Below, in pieces: positions 19,321 to 27,621 of a DNA stretch of 60,530 nt (position 1 is its first letter; the number at the start of each line of letters is the position of its first letter). The notes below the pieces were generated by a model. The model saw only the letters and a program-made list of their open reading frames with translations, did not search any database and was not told the DNA's origin. The translations under genes were made by a program, and so were the position numbers. The DNA comes from Deltaproteobacteria bacterium (lineage in GTDB: Bacteria; Desulfobacterota; Binatia; HRBIN30; JACQVA1), in assembly GCA_016178705.1 (NCBI GenBank), contig JACOST010000029.1:1-60530 (forward strand), written 5' to 3'.

Positions 19321-19761
19321 ATGCGTGCTTTCAAAACCATCTTGTGCCCGATCGATTTCTCCGACTCGTCGTATGAGGCGCTGGAGTACGGCCTCGGTCT
19401 CGCCCAACCGGCGAACGGGCAGATCATCCTCGCCCATTGTCTGCACAATCCGGCGAGCGAGTTTTTTCACGAAGACGGCCACGTGATTTCGTGGGACAAG
19501 GCGAAAGCGCGCGCCCGAGCACTGCTGGAGGACGCGCGGACCAAACACTTGGGCGGTTATGCGAAAACCGAAGTCATCGTCGACACCGGAGACCCACACG
19601 AACTGATCGTCAACCTCGCGCGCGATCGCAAGGCGGATCTGATCGTGATCGCCACGCACGGCCGGAGCGATTTGACGCACCTGCTGGTCGGCAGCGTGGC
19701 CGAGAAAGTCATTCGGCACGCGCCGTGTCCGGTGTTTGTGGTACGGCGGCACGCCCAGTGA
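19321..19761 (+). CDS. Universal stress protein (UspA family)
   Basis: A 146-residue USP-fold protein: FKTILCPIDFSDSSYEALEY at the start and the ATP-binding signature ATHGRSDLTHLLVGSVAEKV (G-2x-G-9x-G-S type) near the end, so probably an ATP-binding USP. Preceded by GAGAGGAG. Its 3' end overlaps the convergent YihY gene by 53 bases. Last gene of the kup-CaiB-usp run. Confidence 0.93.
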   Translation: MRAFKTILCPIDFSDSSYEALEYGLGLAQPANGQIILAHCLHNPASEFFHEDGHVISWDKAKARARALLEDARTKHLGGYAKTEVIVDTGDPHELIVNLARDRKADLIVIATHGRSDLTHLLVGSVAEKVIRHAPCPVFVVRRHAQ

Positions 19762-20650
19762 GGCGAGCGTCGACTACCTGGTAGTGCGCGCGGCACACCT
19801 GCGCGCCGAACAGAATGATCGCCCAGGCGACGTAGATCCAGGCGAGCAAGATGGGCACCTGCCAGAGCGCGCCATAGAGCCCGCCGGCTTGCACCAGCTT
19901 GATCACGAACGTCACGTAGCCCCACTGCGCGAGCTGCCACAGCGTCCCCGCGACGACGGCACCGACGAGCGTCGATGATCGGCGCACGTCGACGTTCGGC
20001 AGAAAGTGATACAGCAGCGTAAAGCCGCTCCACAGCAGCACGTACGGCAGCAGGCGCAGGATCATCAGCAGCGCATCGCCGAGATACCACGAGTCGACCG
20101 CGACATACGCCGCGGAGCCGCGGCGCAGGAACGTCGTCGCCGCCAACGCCGCCGCGAGCACCAGCGGCGACACCACCGCCACGGCACTGTAGGCGCGCAG
20201 TTTTCGCCACAGCGACCGGCCACGCGCCCCGCCCCAGATCATGTTGAGACACAGTTCCGCGTTGCCGAGGATCGCGCCAGTCGCCAATAGCGCGGCGATG
20301 GCGCTCAGCATGCCCACCGCGCGCACCTGCGCCTGGTCGATGTAACGCACGATCTGAATCGACACCTCCGGTGAGCCCGCCCCGATCGTCTGCATCACGA
20401 ACGGCGTGAGGCCGCGGTGCAACCCGAGCCCCTTCACCACCGAGAACAACGCCAGCAGCAACGGCACCAGCCCGATCAACGTGTAGTACGCCAGCGCGGC
20501 GGCCCACTGAATGCATTGATCACGCAGAAACCGCACCGCGGCCACGGGCCCAATCACGACGAAGGCCAGCACCCCGCCGCTCACCAGCACGCGGTCCAGC
20601 GCGCCGGCGAAACGGGCAAACAGCGTCGGGGTGTCGCTCGGTGGGTTCAT
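19709..20650 (-). CDS. YihY/BrkB-family inner-membrane protein
   Basis: A 313-residue integral membrane protein with about six hydrophobic segments. The N-terminal FLRDQCIQWAAALAYYTLIG and the later GALWQVPILLAWIYVAWAII are typical of the YihY/BrkB (formerly RNase BN) family, whose function is unsettled. It starts 39 bases after the holA stop and is probably co-transcribed with it. It overlaps the end of the stress-protein gene on the other strand. Confidence 0.9.
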   Translation of the reverse strand: MNPPSDTPTLFARFAGALDRVLVSGGVLAFVVIGPVAAVRFLRDQCIQWAAALAYYTLIGLVPLLLALFSVVKGLGLHRGLTPFVMQTIGAGSPEVSIQIVRYIDQAQVRAVGMLSAIAALLATGAILGNAELCLNMIWGGARGRSLWRKLRAYSAVAVVSPLVLAAALAATTFLRRGSAAYVAVDSWYLGDALLMILRLLPYVLLWSGFTLLYHFLPNVDVRRSSTLVGAVVAGTLWQLAQWGYVTFVIKLVQAGGLYGALWQVPILLAWIYVAWAIILFGAQVCRAHYQVVDARLTGRAAVPQTPDTARAE

Positions 20651-20689
20651 CCAATGGCTATCGGAGGTGGTCAGGCGACACGGAGGCGG

Positions 20690-22081
20690 TCAGGTATTGG
20701 CGCGAGCCGCTGCGCTCGGCTTGGCGGGACGGCAGAGATCGAAAATGAACGTCTCGAGCAAGATCGCCGGGTCGCCCCGCGAACTCTTGAATTTGATGTC
20801 GAGTTCGCTCAGCTCGATCAGCGCCTGCTGCAAGCGACGCGTCGGCACGCGCGCGGCGTCGCCGAGATACTTGAAGACGCGAAACGGGTGCATCTTCCCG
20901 AATGCCGCCTCGCCGAGTTCGCCGAGCAACGGCAGCAAGCGGCCCTGGAAGGCTTGGTAATTCATCCCACCGCGCCACTTGCCGTTCAGTGGCCCTGCCA
21001 GGCAATCGCGCGCGGCGAGGAGGAAACGCACCTCGCGCGCAATCATCGCCAGCAAGCGCAGCGGATGGTCGCCCTGCGCGAGCAGATCGCGCAGCAGCGG
21101 CACTGCCACCGCCGCGTTGCCACCAGCCAGTGCGCCGGTGAAATCAAAGATCCACGACTCGGCCATGTCACGAAACGCCGCGCGCACATCAGCGGTGGTG
21201 ATGGTCTTGGCGTCACCGACGTACAGGCATAGCTTCTCCATCTCCATCGTCAGTGCGGCGGGGTCGCCGCCGGCGCGCGCCACGATCAACTCGAATGCGG
21301 CGGCGTCGATGCGCACAGCGAATTCACCCGCAACGCGTTTGCATAGGTCGGCCACGCCGTCACGGCTCAGTGCACCGCTGCGCTCGCGCTCGACGCGCAG
21401 ATCGACGACCGCACCGAGTGATTGCAGCTTCTTGAACACGCGCTTGCGGGCGTCGGCCGCCGCCGCCGTCAGCAACAGCACTGCGCCCGACGGCAGGCCG
21501 CGTTCGAGACACTGCAGCAGCAGCTCGCTGTCATCGTGGTAGGTGCTGATCGCGAGGTCGCGCTCGCGACAGTAGGCCTGCAGAGCCGCCAATGCCCCCA
21601 ACTGCGTCGTCTCCAGCTCCGTTCCAAAGCACTCCTTCGCCGCCGACGCCGACAAGGCATCGAGCCGCTCGTCCTGAAATTGCTCCTGCGTCCAGCCCGC
21701 CAGCGCGAGCAACGTGAGCAGCCGGCCGGCGGCTTCATCGCGCCGCTCGTCTTCCAGCGCTTCGAGCAGCACGGTGGTCAGATCAGCCTTCTTCTCCGAC
21801 GACAACAGCACGGTCGTCTCGCGCACCCAGACCACCTTGGTCCCAGCGAACAACCCGCGCATGCGCAGACTGTCGAGCGCGGTGGCAATCGGCATCGTGC
21901 GCCCGTCATAGGTCTCGAGATTGAAATCGCGATTCGCCGCGGGCACCAGCACGTCGATCAACGCATGCGCCGCTGCACTGGTGGCGACCGATTCGCCGAG
22001 AAGCAGATACACCGAGCGCGGCTGCTTCTGCGCCTCGGCGCAAAGCGTTTTGATGTCCGTAGGTGCGCCGCTGCCCGCCAT
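20690..22081 (-). CDS. holA: DNA polymerase III subunit delta, enlarged
   Basis: The clamp-loader delta subunit, which opens the beta sliding clamp. Recognisable parts: YLLLGESVATSAAAHALIDV, VVWVRETTVLLSSEKK, PSGAVLLLTAAAADARKRVF and the C-terminal collar LLRDLLAQGDHPLRLLAMIA. At 463 residues it is about 120 longer than the common bacterial protein (near 340). The extra length is mainly an insertion between the first domain strand (VVWVRETT) and PSGAVLLLTA, about residues 95-210. Starts MAGSGAPTDIK. YihY follows on the same strand. Confidence 0.88.
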   Translation of the reverse strand: MAGSGAPTDIKTLCAEAQKQPRSVYLLLGESVATSAAAHALIDVLVPAANRDFNLETYDGRTMPIATALDSLRMRGLFAGTKVVWVRETTVLLSSEKKADLTTVLLEALEDERRDEAAGRLLTLLALAGWTQEQFQDERLDALSASAAKECFGTELETTQLGALAALQAYCRERDLAISTYHDDSELLLQCLERGLPSGAVLLLTAAAADARKRVFKKLQSLGAVVDLRVERERSGALSRDGVADLCKRVAGEFAVRIDAAAFELIVARAGGDPAALTMEMEKLCLYVGDAKTITTADVRAAFRDMAESWIFDFTGALAGGNAAVAVPLLRDLLAQGDHPLRLLAMIAREVRFLLAARDCLAGPLNGKWRGGMNYQAFQGRLLPLLGELGEAAFGKMHPFRVFKYLGDAARVPTRRLQQALIELSELDIKFKSSRGDPAILLETFIFDLCRPAKPSAAARANT

Positions 22082-22151
22082 ACGCGCACTCTATCCGAGG
22101 TCGGCAGGAGCGGCAAAGCGTCACGCTGATCCGGCGCGGTGAGCAATTCCC

Positions 22152-22220
22152 GTAGCCGCAGGCTTTAGCCTGCGTTCCGATCCAGAGAGGAGAAGAGCGC
22201 AGGCCGAAGCCTGCGGCTAC
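22152..22220. repeat. REP hairpin pair, downstream side of the RAYT gene
   Basis: Inverted copies of GTAGCCGCAGGCTT...GCCTGCGG at 22152-22178 and 22197-22220, separated by an 18-base purine-rich spacer. Each arm can fold by itself (GCAGGCTTTAGCCTGC). Same family as 22757-22834 on the other side of the transposase gene. Confidence 0.88.
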
Positions 22221-22243
22221 AGGTCTATTGCTAAGAGTTCTCG

Positions 22244-22741
22244 CTATGTGGTCGCCCTGTCGATGACGGCGTGTAGATCGTAGCCAATCGCGCCGGTGAA
22301 CGGATACGAACGCCAGTCGCTCACCAATCCCTTGCGCACCGGATTGTTCGCCACGTAGCGGATCTGCGCCGCTACATCTTCATCTGCGCGAATGATGTGG
22401 TCAAAGAAATCCTTCTGCCATCGCGCGCCAACGTGCCGACTCAGCCAGAGACCGCTCTGTTGCTTGAAGGTGACCATCGATCGCCAGGTATCGGCACCTG
22501 AGGTCTGCCCTTCCAAGACGACGTGGACATGGTCGGGCATGAAGCAGTAGATGGGCACTCGACCACTGTGCTTGTCGGCGGCGATCTTGAGCAACTCGAC
22601 GAAGACATGAACAATATCCGAATCGGCAAACACAGGTTGCCGATCAGCAATCCGCGCCGTCACCGCAACGATCACCTGGCCGCGATACAATGCACGCGGC
22701 AAACGGTGACGCTTCTCACGGACCGGGAGTCGCAAAGGCAT
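22244..22741 (-). mobile_element. REP-associated tyrosine transposase (RAYT, IS200/IS605-like Y1 family)
   Basis: A 165-residue single-domain HUH/Y1 transposase. The HUH motif is CFMPDHVHVVLEG, with the His pair; the catalytic Tyr region is IRYVANNPVRKGLV, the standard RAYT ending. RAYTs cut single-stranded REP hairpins and are thought to spread them. The gene lies exactly between two REP hairpin pairs (22152-22220 and 22757-22834), the canonical REPtron layout. No second open frame; length is normal for a RAYT, so it looks intact. Confidence 0.9.
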
Positions 22742-22756
22742 CTTTCGCCCAATCCC

Positions 22757-22834
22757 GTAGCCGCAGGCTTCAGGCTGCGCTCCCCTCTTCCCCGGTGGCG
22801 GGGACGCCGGACGCAGGCTGAAGCCTGCGGCTAC
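22757..22834. repeat. REP hairpin pair, upstream side of the RAYT gene
   Basis: Arms at 22757-22780 and 22811-22834 are inverted copies (GTAGCCGCAGGCTTCAGGCT and its complement) around a 30-base GC-rich spacer. It begins 15 bases before the transposase start codon (upstream on the minus strand) and ends 8 bases past the OB-fold gene stop. Confidence 0.88.
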
Positions 22835-22841
22835 AGCTCCT

Positions 22842-23261
22842 CTATGCCCCCTCTTTCGCTGTCACACGAAACCTCGGCAAGCTCATCGTCCCGTCGACAC
22901 CCTCGAACACCACTTCCACCTTCACTCCAATCCGAATCTGCTCGGCACGGCAGTCGACGAGGTTGCTGACGATGTACGGCCCCTCATCGAGTTGCACGAC
23001 GACCACGTTGTACGGCGCCTGTGCTTGAAACACCGGCAACGTCGGTCCATGGACGATGGTGAAGCTGAACACGCTGCCGCGACCGCTCGCGCGCATCCAG
23101 TCGGAGTCGACGCCGCCGCAGTGCGGGCACATCGGACGCGGCGGATGGCGCAGCGCGCCGCACGCCGTGCAACGCTGAATTCGCAGCTCGTGTTGCCGGC
23201 AGCCTTCCCAGAACCCCGCGTTGTCGAAGTTCGGAACCGGGATGGGTATCGATTCGCTCAT
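22842..23261 (-). CDS. OB-fold/zinc-ribbon (DUF35) acyl-CoA-binding partner of a thiolase-like protein
   Basis: A 139-residue DUF35-type protein: N-terminal helix (FWEGCRQHELRIQRC), a zinc ribbon with two CxxC pairs (CTACG and CPHCG near residues 31-47) and an OB fold with YNVVVVQLDEGPYIVSNL. Proteins of this type bind thiolase-superfamily enzymes and help hold the acyl-CoA, as in side-chain degradation of sterols. Its start overlaps the stop of the thiolase-like gene by 4 bases (ATGA), so the two are translationally coupled and very probably form a complex. Confidence 0.9.
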   Translation of the reverse strand: MSESIPIPVPNFDNAGFWEGCRQHELRIQRCTACGALRHPPRPMCPHCGGVDSDWMRASGRGSVFSFTIVHGPTLPVFQAQAPYNVVVVQLDEGPYIVSNLVDCRAEQIRIGVKVEVVFEGVDGTMSLPRFRVTAKEGA

Positions 23262-24436
23262 CGTCGTAGAATGATCGCGCCGGTCGGATCGGTGTTGGAA
23301 CTCGTCACCAACACCAGTTCAGCGTCCGCTACTTGACTCGTCGACGTTCCGCGAATCTGCCGCACGCCTTCGAGGATATGGTTGTAGCCGTGAATGAAGG
23401 CTTCCGAGAGACTGCCGCCGTGGGTGTTGACCGGCAGCGACCCGTCCGGCCATCCGATGTTGCCGGCGGCAACGAACGGACCGCTCTCGCCGCGAGCGCA
23501 GAAGCCGTAGTCTTCGAGACTGAGCAACACCGCCGGCGAGAAGTGGTCGTAGAACATCGCGGCGTCGATATCCGCTGGCGCGACGCCCGCCATCGCGTAG
23601 AGCTGCTTGGCCACAGCGCGGCCACCGGTCTCTTCGCGCCAGTGCTGAAAATAGTCAGCCATCTGGATGTGGATCGGTCCCTCCGCTTGCGCACCGGCCA
23701 GAATGTATGCCGGACGCTGGCGCGCATCGCGCGCGCGCTCCGCCGAAGTCACGACCACGGCACAGGCGCCATCGGTTTCGAGACAACAATCGAGCAAGCG
23801 CAGCGGCTCAGCGATCCAGCGCGACGCTTGATGCTCGGCGAGCGTAATCGGCGTGCGCATCATCGCATTCGGATTGCGCGCCGCGTGCGCGCGTTGCGCT
23901 ACGGCCACCATCCCGAAATGTTCGGTGGTGGTGCCGTACTCGTGCATGTGACGGCGGTAGATCAGCGCCATCTCTTGCGCTGGCGTCACCAGGCCGAACG
24001 GGATGTGGTACTGATAGAAGTCGGTGAGCAACTGCGGCGTCTTCTCCCACGGCCGGCCGCCGCCAAACTTCCCCGGCCCCGTCACCGAACGCTTGCCACG
24101 ATTGCGGGCGCGAAAGCAGACGACATTGTTGGCCTGCCCGGTCGCCACCGCCATCGCCGCGAGCACGATCGTGCCGCACACCGCCCCGCCGCCTGAGGTC
24201 ACGCCCGCGAAGAAGCGCAGATGCGGAATGCCGAGACTGTAGATCAGCGCCAGCTCGGTGTTGGTCTCGATGTCGTAGCGAACGATCCCATCGATGTCCT
24301 TCGGCGTTAGGCCGGCATCGGCAATCGCCGCGGTGATCGCTTCACACGCGACGCGATGCTCGGTCTTGCCGATCTGCTTGCTGAACTCGGTCTGCCCGAT
24401 ACCGATGATGGCGGCCTGGTCACGAATCGAGGTCAT
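23258..24436 (-). CDS. Thiolase-superfamily lipid-transfer-protein-like enzyme (possible Ltp2-type aldolase)
   Basis: A 392-residue thiolase-fold protein of the SCP-x/nonspecific lipid-transfer group: AAIIGIGQTEFSK start, DIDGIV, and a late LPVNTHGGSLSEAFIHGYN. At the place of the thiolase nucleophile (usually a Cys) it reads GVTSGGGAVCGT, with no Cys at the normal position, and the last catalytic Cys is also missing. That pattern, plus the coupled DUF35 partner, matches Ltp2-type retro-aldolases rather than true thiolases (inference). Probably acts in breakdown of branched or cyclic acyl-CoAs. The lipoprotein gene lies 21 bases upstream. Confidence 0.85.
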   Translation of the reverse strand: MTSIRDQAAIIGIGQTEFSKQIGKTEHRVACEAITAAIADAGLTPKDIDGIVRYDIETNTELALIYSLGIPHLRFFAGVTSGGGAVCGTIVLAAMAVATGQANNVVCFRARNRGKRSVTGPGKFGGGRPWEKTPQLLTDFYQYHIPFGLVTPAQEMALIYRRHMHEYGTTTEHFGMVAVAQRAHAARNPNAMMRTPITLAEHQASRWIAEPLRLLDCCLETDGACAVVVTSAERARDARQRPAYILAGAQAEGPIHIQMADYFQHWREETGGRAVAKQLYAMAGVAPADIDAAMFYDHFSPAVLLSLEDYGFCARGESGPFVAAGNIGWPDGSLPVNTHGGSLSEAFIHGYNHILEGVRQIRGTSTSQVADAELVLVTSSNTDPTGAIILRR

Positions 24437-24457
24437 TGGGGAATTGGGGACAGATCA

Positions 24458-24739
24458 TCAACGGCAGACTGGCGTCGTCGAGGGTGCGCATGCGGACCCA
24501 CAGGCGGGAGTCAGCGTCGCCGCGGGTGTGCGAGTTGGGATGAAACAGCGCGGGCCGATGCAGATGTCGAGCGTCGGCGTCGGGGTCGCGGTGGCGCAGG
24601 TTGCCATTGTAGGCGAACGAGTTGAGGTCAGTTCCATCGGCTCCACACCACCGCAGCCAATCACGACGATGCAGCAAGTCGAGACGGACAGCACGGACCA
24701 CACCCGATTCGGTTGGGTGGCCCGCGGTCGATCCATCAT
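24458..24739 (-). CDS. Small predicted lipoprotein with Thr/Pro tail
   Basis: A 93-residue frame with a basic N-terminus, hydrophobic stretch and lipobox (STCCIVVIGCGG; Cys likely lipidated), then a Cys-, Thr- and Pro-rich mature part (ATATPTPTLD, FIPTRTP). Composition matches other exported proteins of this genome. It ends 21 bases before the thiolase-like gene and diverges from the sigma-54 regulator. No family recognised; the start could be either of the two ATGs at 24739/24736. A competing frame on the same strand is less protein-like. Confidence 0.5.
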   Translation of the reverse strand: MMDRPRATQPNRVWSVLSVSTCCIVVIGCGGVEPMELTSTRSPTMATCATATPTPTLDICIGPRCFIPTRTPAATLTPACGSACAPSTTPVCR

Positions 24740-24821
24740 GTGTCGCGTACCACGTCGATCGCGTGCACCACAAGTTCACACTTGCCCGCCGGCGCAAACG
24801 CCTCTACAAGTCGAACCGCCC

Positions 24822-26207
24822 ATGCCTACGCTGTTGATCGTCGAAGACGAAGCGGTGCTTGCCCGCAATCTCGCCAAGGCGTTCTCACGTCAGGGCTACG
24901 AGGTCCACCACGCGGCCAATGTCGCCGAGGCCACACGGATCGCGTCGGTTACACCGCTCGACATCGTGCTACTCGACTTGCGTCTGCCCGATGGCAGCGG
25001 TCTCGACGTCCTCGATGCGCTCATCGCGAATGACCCGGACCAGCCGGTAGTCATGATGACGGCCTACGGCTCGGTCGCCGATGCGGTGCGCGCGATGCAG
25101 CGCGGCGCGCGCGATTTCGTGCAGAAGCCGCTCGACCTCGACGAGATCGCGCTCAAGGTCGAGCATGCCCTGAAGAGCACGCGCCAACGGCGCGAGATCT
25201 CGTACTACCGCGAACGCGGCAGCGCGGCCGGAACGATTCTCGGCGAATCCCCCGGCGCCGAACGTCTCCGCACATTGATCACCCGCATCGCGCGGATGAC
25301 CGCCGGACCCGGCGCGCCGGCACCGACCGTACTGCTGCTAGGCGAAACCGGCAGCGGCAAGGGGCATGTCGCGCGCGCGTTGCACGCCGCCAGCGGACGC
25401 CGTGATGGCCCATTCATCGAAGTCAACTGCACCGCGCTACCGGAAAATCTGGTCGAGGCCGAATTGTTCGGCTACGAGCGCGGCGCGTTCACCGACGCCA
25501 AGACCGCCCGCGCTGGGTTGTTCGAGACCGCCGAGGGCGGCACGCTGTTTCTCGACGAGATCGGGCACATCTCGGGTGCGCTGCAAGCGAAGTTTCTGAA
25601 AGTGATCGAGGAGAAAGTTGTGCGCCGCATCGGCGCCAACGCCGCGCGGCGCATCGATGTGCAGATCATCGCTGCAACGAATCGCGATCTCGAAGCCGCG
25701 ACGCGACTCGGTGAGTTTCGCGAGGACCTCTACCAGCGCTTGTCGGTTGCGGTGATCCGCATTCCTCCGTTGCGCGAACGTGAAGGCGACGCGCTGCGAC
25801 TCGCGCGCGATTTGTTGAACGACGCGTGCCGCCGTTACAGCGTCCCGCCGCGCGCGCTGTCGCCGGAAGCCGAGGCCGCGATTGCGCGGCATCCCTGGCC
25901 CGGCAACGTGCGCGAACTCGGCAACACGATGGAACGCGTCGTGTTGTTCAGCGACAACGATCCCGTGCGGATCGAAGATCTCGGCTTACCTGACAGCGCA
26001 CCGGCGGCCGGGCGCGTGACGGTCGCGCCATCGGGGGAGATCCAGATCGATTTTCCCGATGGCGGCCTCTCGCTCGAAGCCGTCGAGCGCGCGCTGCTTG
26101 TCCGTGCCCTCGACAAAGCCGGCAACCAAAGCGCCGCTGCCCGCTTGCTCGGCATCTCGCGCGACACTCTACGCTATCGGATGGAGAAGTTCGGGTTGGG
26201 GGACTAG
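24822..26207 (+). CDS. NtrC-family sigma-54 response regulator
   Basis: A 461-residue transcription activator: receiver domain (phosphorylation site D52 in LLDLRLPDGSG, Lys in VQKP), AAA+ domain (Walker A GETGSGK at 174-180, Walker B TLFLDEIG) and a Fis-type helix-turn-helix (NQSAAARLLGISRDTLRYRM). The sigma-54 contact loop reads GAFTDA rather than GAFTGA at 221-226. Start ATG 24822; the frame runs upstream, but over the antisense of the lipoprotein and thiolase genes. No kinase is adjacent; the histidine kinase at 29582 is the nearest plus-strand candidate. The stop overlaps the convergent AlbA-like gene's stop in one shared CTAG. Confidence 0.93.
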   Translation: MPTLLIVEDEAVLARNLAKAFSRQGYEVHHAANVAEATRIASVTPLDIVLLDLRLPDGSGLDVLDALIANDPDQPVVMMTAYGSVADAVRAMQRGARDFVQKPLDLDEIALKVEHALKSTRQRREISYYRERGSAAGTILGESPGAERLRTLITRIARMTAGPGAPAPTVLLLGETGSGKGHVARALHAASGRRDGPFIEVNCTALPENLVEAELFGYERGAFTDAKTARAGLFETAEGGTLFLDEIGHISGALQAKFLKVIEEKVVRRIGANAARRIDVQIIAATNRDLEAATRLGEFREDLYQRLSVAVIRIPPLREREGDALRLARDLLNDACRRYSVPPRALSPEAEAAIARHPWPGNVRELGNTMERVVLFSDNDPVRIEDLGLPDSAPAAGRVTVAPSGEIQIDFPDGGLSLEAVERALLVRALDKAGNQSAAARLLGISRDTLRYRMEKFGLGD

Positions 26208-27202
26208 CTCCCACGATTGTCGCGAACGGGTTCGAGAGAGCCTTCAAAGGAGACACGCACCGGCGCGCACCCTTCGCAGTAAAGCGTACACTGCAGGTTG
26301 ACCGATTCTCCAGGCCGAAACTCCGGCGGACCTACGCGCACCACGCTGTCAAAGCGAATTGCCATGCCGGGATGGATTACCCGCTGGGGAAGGAGTTCGA
26401 AGAGGGAAGTCGGTTTCCCCGTTTCTGGGTCACACGTACCTCCCACATTGCGCCAATTGTCGATGCCAGCCGCCGCAGACACTCCATCCCTAGACGGAAA
26501 CTCCACACACACTCGCTTTGCCGTGCCGCGTCCTTCATTGACTACGTCGAAGTTGATCTGCCAGCTCTTGTATGATCGGTCGTATGGAAACTCATCTCTG
26601 ACGGCGACGACTAGCTTTGGCTGCGGTCGCCTTCCGAACATGTCCTCGAGCTGCGCGTGCGTGGCAACAGAGAAGCTGGAGCCCGACCGGACATAGTAGT
26701 TGTGTTGGATCTTCCCGATCTTCAGCGCGACCCGGTGCGGAGGCAACGGGCTCTCCGGAACTAGGAGCGCAGCAAAGCCAGCGCCCGGGTAGTCACTTGC
26801 GGGTATCCAAGCCCCATCGAGCCCCGGCGCAGGCGGATCGGTGGATTGTCCACCGAGCTGCTGCAACCGGCTCAAGAACGTTTGAATCTGAGCAAGCGGC
26901 TGGAGCTTCAAAACGGAAGTCTCGTCCTTCTGAATGACTCCCCACAGAATGACGCCGCCGCCAGAGTTCGCGAACCCCGAGATCGCCTCGGCGAGATTGT
27001 GCTTGTCATCGTCGCCCAGCTCTGGCGTCTGAGGATCGCGTTTGCTCTTGTAGTCAAAATGGATGCGCTCCACAGAGGTCAGAACGTTCGCGCAGTAGTT
27101 ATGGAACCGCTCCTGGGCCGTTCCGGGATCGTCACGTAGTCGCTGAAACGCTTCGAACACCCGCTCCGCGCTACCCGCAGACATCAACACCGCCAAACTC
27201 AT
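26204..27202 (-). CDS. Schlafen/AlbA_2-like domain protein
   Basis: A 332-residue protein whose N-terminal half resembles the AlbA_2 (Schlafen-type) domain: E...IHFDYKSKR, then NLAEAISGFANSGGGVILWGV, where the family has an acidic-K core and a FANT-GG turn; a further block follows to about residue 190 (NYYVRSGSSF). The C-terminal half is beta-rich (VVAVRDEFPYDRSYKSWQIN to the end) and unassigned. It starts 8 bases after the PIN toxin stop, so it appears to be the third gene of the toxin-antitoxin operon. Such domains act on RNA or DNA in conflict systems, but here the role is unknown. Confidence 0.75.
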   Translation of the reverse strand: MSLAVLMSAGSAERVFEAFQRLRDDPGTAQERFHNYCANVLTSVERIHFDYKSKRDPQTPELGDDDKHNLAEAISGFANSGGGVILWGVIQKDETSVLKLQPLAQIQTFLSRLQQLGGQSTDPPAPGLDGAWIPASDYPGAGFAALLVPESPLPPHRVALKIGKIQHNYYVRSGSSFSVATHAQLEDMFGRRPQPKLVVAVRDEFPYDRSYKSWQINFDVVNEGRGTAKRVCVEFPSRDGVSAAAGIDNWRNVGGTCDPETGKPTSLFELLPQRVIHPGMAIRFDSVVRVGPPEFRPGESVNLQCTLYCEGCAPVRVSFEGSLEPVRDNRGS

Positions 27203-27210
27203 CGCTCAAT

Positions 27211-27621
27211 TCAGCGGCGCACGGTTCGTGAGCGGACCGCACCCTTCTTGGACTTCGATGTGAGCGGATCCAACAGCCTGAGTTCCCTGATCCAGGCGAA
27301 GTCCTCGGTGTTGTGTGTCACGAGGGTCAGCTGGTGTACGAGAGCGGTCGCCGCGATGATGGAATCACCCAAGGACATCCGACGTTGAATGCGCAGATGC
27401 ACCGCGCGCTCGACCACCGACTCAGAGAGCGGCAGCACCTCTGCCGCTTCGAAGAATCGGTCGAGTGATTCGCGCTCCGGTTGCTGCAGCTGGTGGTACC
27501 CGAGCACTTCGATGCGACTGATCACCGAGACGGCGGGCGCCTTCTCTTCCACAAATGCGCGCAAAGCACCCTGCTCTGGCTGCGCCGCGTAGATGATGAT
27601 GTTGCTGTCGAGTAGCATCAA
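27211..27621 (-). CDS. PIN-domain toxin (VapC-like)
   Basis: A 136-residue PIN-domain ribonuclease. The acidic metal site is complete: D5 (LLDSNIII), E38 (ISRIEVLG), D86 (MSLGDSIIAATAL) and D107 (HNTEDFAWI). VapC toxins cleave tRNA or rRNA when free of antitoxin. The basic tail (KSKKGAVRSRTVRR) is unusual and may aid RNA binding. Overlaps the antitoxin stop by 4 bases, the standard coupling. Confidence 0.92.
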   Translation of the reverse strand: MMLLDSNIIIYAAQPEQGALRAFVEEKAPAVSVISRIEVLGYHQLQQPERESLDRFFEAAEVLPLSESVVERAVHLRIQRRMSLGDSIIAATALVHQLTLVTHNTEDFAWIRELRLLDPLTSKSKKGAVRSRTVRR

